A stretch of DNA of 9,604 nt from Rhodospirillales bacterium. Its GTDB lineage: Bacteria > Pseudomonadota > Alphaproteobacteria > MPNO01 > UBA2964. Below the pieces are notes generated by a model that was not told the DNA's origin, searched no databases, and was given only the letters and a program-made list of their open reading frames with translations. A program made the position numbers and the translations under genes. The stretch lies in assembly GCA_002727395.1 (NCBI GenBank), contig PBWY01000061.1, positions 1 to 9,604 on the forward strand. Reading direction: 5' to 3'. Position 1 is the stretch's first letter, and each line of letters starts with the position of its first letter. This document shows, piece after piece, positions 6,730-9,604 of this stretch.

Positions 6730-7619
6730 TGAAAATTAGCTTTCGTTTCAATAGACCGATCATACGGGGTATGGTTTTCAGGACTCTTAGGCAGAAAATC
6801 AATTAATCTCAAAAATTCTAGACGTTCAAAAATCACCGTAGGCATCACACGAAACCCACCTTCTGAATCTTTGATAATTTTACCAATTTTCAGACCCGGA
6901 GGGAATACCCCCCCGTGCCCCGAAGTTACCACATTGTCTCCCAATTCCACCGATGCATTAGCCGGTAAGAATCTCAAATGAGGCATAAAGGTATTGTCTC
7001 CCCTTAGAATTGCCCTATCCCTCTCTTGACCAACTAGAACCGGGACACGCGAATTAATATCGGTTATCAAGAGAACCCTAGCCGACTGGTAACCTGAAGA
7101 AGCAACTCTACCAACCAAGCCGGCTCCCGCCACTGCCGCCTGGCCTTTACGCACGCCCTTACTTTTTCCAGTGTTGACCACAACCGACCGAATAAATGCT
7201 CCCCCAGAATTTGCTATTACCCTCGCTGTTATAGATTTTAGACCAGCATCAGGCTTAAAATTTAAGAGAGTTTGCAAGGACTTGTTTTGTGCGGATAGTC
7301 TCTCGGCTTTTGTTTTCCAAACAAGCAACCTTTCATTTTCACGCCTTAAAACTGCGTTTTGTTCTCTAATATTTGCTAATTCGTGCACCTTATCAACGGC
7401 ATTATTTATTGCAGCCGCAGGTTCGGAAACGGCACTCATTAAAGGGGAAAATACATCTACTACAGTGGTTGAGACTTTTTCGACAACAAGAGTATCAGCT
7501 TTACTGAACAACAAAATGCCAAAAGCTGCCAAAACAAAAAATAGGAACGAAAAACGGTGTATCAGCACCTTCATAGATGTTGATAATCCAATTTCGGTAA
7601 ATCCTCTAAGCCTATTCAC
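6726..7619 (-). CDS. mreC: MreC, periplasmic elongasome scaffold (GTG start)
   Basis: Bitopic inner-membrane protein of 297 residues that forms periplasmic filaments activating PBP2-RodA. A basic N-terminus is followed by one transmembrane segment (about 23-40). A dimerising coiled coil with repeated Glu/Arg/Leu spans about 78-120, and the double beta-barrel domain about 128-276, including NTGKSKGVRKGQAAV (149-163) and the characteristic VVTSGHGGVFPPGLKIGKI (230-248). The start is GTG at 7619 with AGGA 10 nt upstream; the cytoplasmic stretch it adds before the membrane anchor matches typical alphaproteobacterial MreC, so Met16 is less likely. There is no long C-terminal extension. It is separated from mreB by 70 nt and overlaps mreD by 4 nt. 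Confidence 0.95.
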   Translation of the reverse strand: MNRLRGFTEIGLSTSMKVLIHRFSFLFFVLAAFGILLFSKADTLVVEKVSTTVVDVFSPLMSAVSEPAAAINNAVDKVHELANIREQNAVLRRENERLLVWKTKAERLSAQNKSLQTLLNFKPDAGLKSITARVIANSGGAFIRSVVVNTGKSKGVRKGQAAVAGAGLVGRVASSGYQSARVLLITDINSRVPVLVGQERDRAILRGDNTFMPHLRFLPANASVELGDNVVTSGHGGVFPPGLKIGKIIKDSEGGFRVMPTVIFERLEFLRLIDFLPKSPENHTPYDRSIETKANFQ

Positions 7620-7645
7620 GAATATTAAATCCTAAAAAATCTAAT

Positions 7646-7664
7646 AAACACTGTTTCCAGTTTT
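7646..7664 (-). other. Hairpin with GAAA tetraloop in the mreB-mreC spacer
   Basis: On the minus strand AAAACTG-GAAA-CAGTGTTT folds into a 7-bp stem with one bulged G and a GNRA-type GAAA loop. A T6 run follows 6 nt later (plus-strand 7634-7639), ahead of the mreC ribosome site. The stem is AU-rich and the T-run is displaced, so it is a poor intrinsic terminator but could be a partial terminator or an RNA processing or stability element. Confidence 0.35.
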
Positions 7665-7689
7665 ATAAGTTGTCATAAATGACTTGTAA
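7662..7689 (-). promoter_or_regulatory. Weak internal promoter candidate for mreC with a palindromic spacer
   Basis: On the minus strand TTACAA and TATAAA are 16 nt apart directly after the mreB stop. The spacer contains GTCATTTATGAC (7672-7683), 5-bp inverted arms around TT, a possible operator. The -35 match is poor (3 of 6), so this is only a candidate. Confidence 0.2.
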
Positions 7690-8730
7690 TTAATACATAG
7701 AAGAAAGAACGTTTCTTAATGTCTTCATTTCCTCAAGACAATGGCCGGTTCCTAAAGCCACACAAGATAGTGGCTCATCGGCCAAGGAAACTGGAAGACC
7801 GGTTGCATGCCTCAGAACAAGATCGAGATTTCCCAATAGCGCACCACCACCAGTCAAAACTATACCTTTATCAACCATATCTGCAGCGAGTTCAGGTGCT
7901 GCATGTTCTAAGGCCACTTTAACTGCTTCAATAATAGCCCCTACCGGCTCTGCTAAGCTTTCAGCAATTTGTCTTTCAGAAAGCAAAATCTCCTTTGGAA
8001 CACCGTTCATTAAATCACGGCCTTTGATTTCCATAGAGCTACCCTCTCCATCTGCAGGAATACTCGCTGAACCTATTTCTTTTTTTATTCTTTCTGCGCT
8101 ACTTTCACCAACAAGAAGGTTATGATTACGCCGGATATAGCCTGTAATAGCTTCATCCATTTTGTCACCCCCAACACGGACGGAACGGGAATAAACCAAA
8201 CCTCCAAGTGATAATACAGCGACTTCTGTGGTGCCTCCTCCAACATCAACGACCATTGATCCAGTGGGTTCAGTGACTGGCAAACCAGCCCCAATTGCCG
8301 CTGCCATGGGCTCCTCTATTAAAAAAACTCGACGTGCGCCCGCACTTTCAGTTGACTCTTGAATTGCTCGACGTTCAACGTTGGTTGAACCAGAGGGGAC
8401 AGCAACAATAATTTGCGGACTAGCAAAACTTCTTCGGTTATGGACTTTACGAATGAAGTGCTTAATCATTTCTTCCGCGACTTCAAAATCAGCGATTACT
8501 CCGTCTCGTAGCGGACGAATAGCTTCAATGTTTCCAGGGGTTCGGCCAAGCATCAGCTTGGCTTCGTCTCCAACCGCAAGAACCTGTTTCTTGCCTTTTA
8601 CTTCGGCAATGGCGACAACAGAAGGTTCATTTAAGACAATCCCCCGACCTTTAACATAAACCAACGTATTGGCTGTACCTAAATCAATCGCCATATCGGC
8701 GGATAACATTCCCAAGAGCCTGGAAAACAT
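7690..8730 (-). CDS. mreB: MreB, actin-like rod shape-determining protein
   Basis: Cytoplasmic actin homologue of 346 residues that polymerises on the inner membrane and directs the Rod complex. Nucleotide-binding motifs are intact: phosphate-1 DLGTANT (16-22), the catalytic-region EEP (139-141), phosphate-2 DVGGGTTEV (162-170) and adenosine LTGGGALL (292-299). The N-terminal MFSRLLGML is the amphipathic membrane-binding type. The start chosen is ATG at 8730, not the in-frame GTG at 8739, because AAGGAA lies 9 nt before the ATG and directly abuts the GTG, and because MreB proteins usually begin MFS. The leuA stop is 34 nt upstream with no terminator between, so cotranscription with leuA is likely. 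Confidence 0.97.
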   Translation of the reverse strand: MFSRLLGMLSADMAIDLGTANTLVYVKGRGIVLNEPSVVAIAEVKGKKQVLAVGDEAKLMLGRTPGNIEAIRPLRDGVIADFEVAEEMIKHFIRKVHNRRSFASPQIIVAVPSGSTNVERRAIQESTESAGARRVFLIEEPMAAAIGAGLPVTEPTGSMVVDVGGGTTEVAVLSLGGLVYSRSVRVGGDKMDEAITGYIRRNHNLLVGESSAERIKKEIGSASIPADGEGSSMEIKGRDLMNGVPKEILLSERQIAESLAEPVGAIIEAVKVALEHAAPELAADMVDKGIVLTGGGALLGNLDLVLRHATGLPVSLADEPLSCVALGTGHCLEEMKTLRNVLSSMY

Positions 8731-8739
8731 ATTTATCAC

Positions 8740-8745
8740 TTCCTT
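8740..8745 (-). promoter_or_regulatory. Ribosome binding site that sets the mreB start
   Basis: AAGGAA on the minus strand, 9 nt upstream of ATG 8730. It leaves no spacing for the in-frame GTG at 8739, which excludes that longer start. Confidence 0.7.
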
Positions 8746-8764
8746 TGATTACCAGCTGCGAGAT

Positions 8765-9604
8765 TTACGCGGATAGCGCACCGGGTGCTGTCCTCTCGCG
8801 TTTAACCATTAATTTATTTAGAGCATTAACATATGCTCGCGCAGAGGCCACCAATGTATCTGTATCTGCACCCTGACCATTAACTGACTTGCCACCCTCT
8901 TCAAGACGCACTGTTACTTCCGCCTGCGCGTCAGTACCCTCCGTTACCGCATTAACCTGATACAATTGTAGTTTAGCATCATGGGGTATTAGCTCTTTAA
9001 TTGCGTTAAATGTCGCATCCACAGGCCCATCGCCTTCCGCCTTAATTTTACGAATTTTACCATCCACATCCATTTCAAGCTCCGCCGTTTGGGGACCCTT
9101 AGACCCACAAACTACCATCAGTGATTTAAACTTGATGACATCATTAGCCCTCAATACCTCATCGTCAACTAACGCAACTAGATCCTCGTCATAAACTTCT
9201 TTCTTTTTGTCTGCCAAGTCTTTAAATCTGAGAAAGGCTTCTTGAACCGCATTTTCTCCTAACTCATAACCTAGTTCCTTGAGTTTTACTCTGAAAGCGT
9301 GTCTTCCAGAGTGTTTTCCCATAACAAGTTTTGATTGAGTCAAACCAATGGACTCTGGAGTCATAATTTCATAAGTTTGTGCATGCTTTAGCATGCCATC
9401 TTGATGAATGCCGGATTCATGCGCAAATGCATTCGCACCTACAATTGCCTTATTTGGTTGCACTGAGAACCCAGTGATAATTGATACCAATTTTGAAGCC
9501 CTTGTTATACATTTGGTATCTATATTGGTTACAAAAGGTAGTCGATCCTGACGGGTTCTCAGTGACATTATAATTTCTTCTAGAGCCGCATTACCTGCGC
9601 GCTC
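8765..9604 (-). CDS. leuA: 2-isopropylmalate synthase, C-terminal part (5' end outside the window)
   Basis: The first committed enzyme of leucine synthesis joins acetyl-CoA and 2-oxoisovalerate to give 2-isopropylmalate. Only the last 279 residues are here; the frame is open to the edge and begins ERAGNAALEEI, the end of the catalytic TIM barrel, so an internal Met at 9568 is not the start. The linker subdomains carry GANAFAHESGIHQDG (residues 56-70 of the fragment), with the conserved catalytic-region His, and MGKHSGRHAF (95-104). The C-terminal LeuA regulatory domain, where leucine normally inhibits, covers about 162-265 and includes the typical GQGADTDTLVASARAYVNALN (243-263). The catalytic HxH metal ligands lie outside the window. 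The stop is 34 nt before mreB on the same strand. Confidence 0.95.
   Translation of the reverse strand, partial: ERAGNAALEEIIMSLRTRQDRLPFVTNIDTKCITRASKLVSIITGFSVQPNKAIVGANAFAHESGIHQDGMLKHAQTYEIMTPESIGLTQSKLVMGKHSGRHAFRVKLKELGYELGENAVQEAFLRFKDLADKKKEVYDEDLVALVDDEVLRANDVIKFKSLMVVCGSKGPQTAELEMDVDGKIRKIKAEGDGPVDATFNAIKELIPHDAKLQLYQVNAVTEGTDAQAEVTVRLEEGGKSVNGQGADTDTLVASARAYVNALNKLMVKRERTAPGALSA

Noticed and set aside
7171..7635. 154-codon open frame on the plus strand opposite mreC
   Set aside because: It lies almost wholly antisense to a well-supported mreC, has no family-like motif, and reflects the lack of stops in the complement of a real gene. The other antisense frames opposite mreB, mrdA, mrdB, VOC and MBL were dropped for the same reason.
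8731..8739. GTG at 8739 as the mreB start
   Set aside because: The AAGGAA site directly abuts this GTG, leaving no spacing, and MreB proteins normally begin at the MFS Met encoded at 8730.
9566..9568. ATG near the right edge as a short leuA start
   Set aside because: The frame continues upstream as ERAGNAALEEII, a conserved LeuA segment, so the gene is cut by the window and this Met is internal.

Overview
The window reads as chromosomal DNA from an AT-rich alphaproteobacterium, probably a marine or Rhodospirillales-like lineage. The basis is the intact cell-elongation block mreB-mreC-mreD-mrdA-mrdB placed directly behind leuA, an order typical of that class, together with the protein sequences themselves. 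The taxonomic call is inference. I see no tRNA, rRNA, CRISPR array, transposase, integrase or attachment site.

Right half, all on the minus strand (9604 down to 3194). The 3' part of leuA (2-isopropylmalate synthase) enters from the window edge. It is followed after 34 nt by mreB, after 70 nt by mreC, then mreD (4-nt overlap), mrdA/PBP2 (2-nt gap) and mrdB/rodA (3-nt gap). The gene products form the elongasome (Rod complex). MreB is the actin-like cytoplasmic scaffold, MreC and MreD are its membrane and periplasmic links, RodA is the SEDS glycan polymerase and PBP2 its partner transpeptidase. Tight spacing and weak or absent Shine-Dalgarno sites from mreD onward suggest a translationally coupled polycistron. 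The only sizeable gap in the mre-mrd run, between mreB and mreC, holds a small GAAA-loop hairpin and a palindrome.

Left half (1 to about 3154) is an accessory-looking metabolic region of four small enzymes on both strands. An MBL-fold hydrolase, cut at its 5' end by the window edge, lies on the plus strand. It meets a convergent two-gene minus-strand unit, a RidA-family protein followed by a two-module VOC (glyoxalase-like) protein. A cupin gene diverges from the RidA gene across a 282-nt AT-rich spacer. The set looks like a small-molecule catabolic or detoxification module, but no substrate can be named from sequence alone. Two points stand out: the RidA homologue has Ser where deaminating RidA proteins have the substrate-binding Arg, and a 17-codon leader ORF ends just before the cupin start.

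Most of the window is ordinary. The points most worth a second look are the Arg-less RidA/VOC pair, the possible Cys3His metal site in PBP2, the A9 tract at the mrdA-mrdB junction and the mreB-mreC spacer. I found no convincing evidence of a wholly new system.
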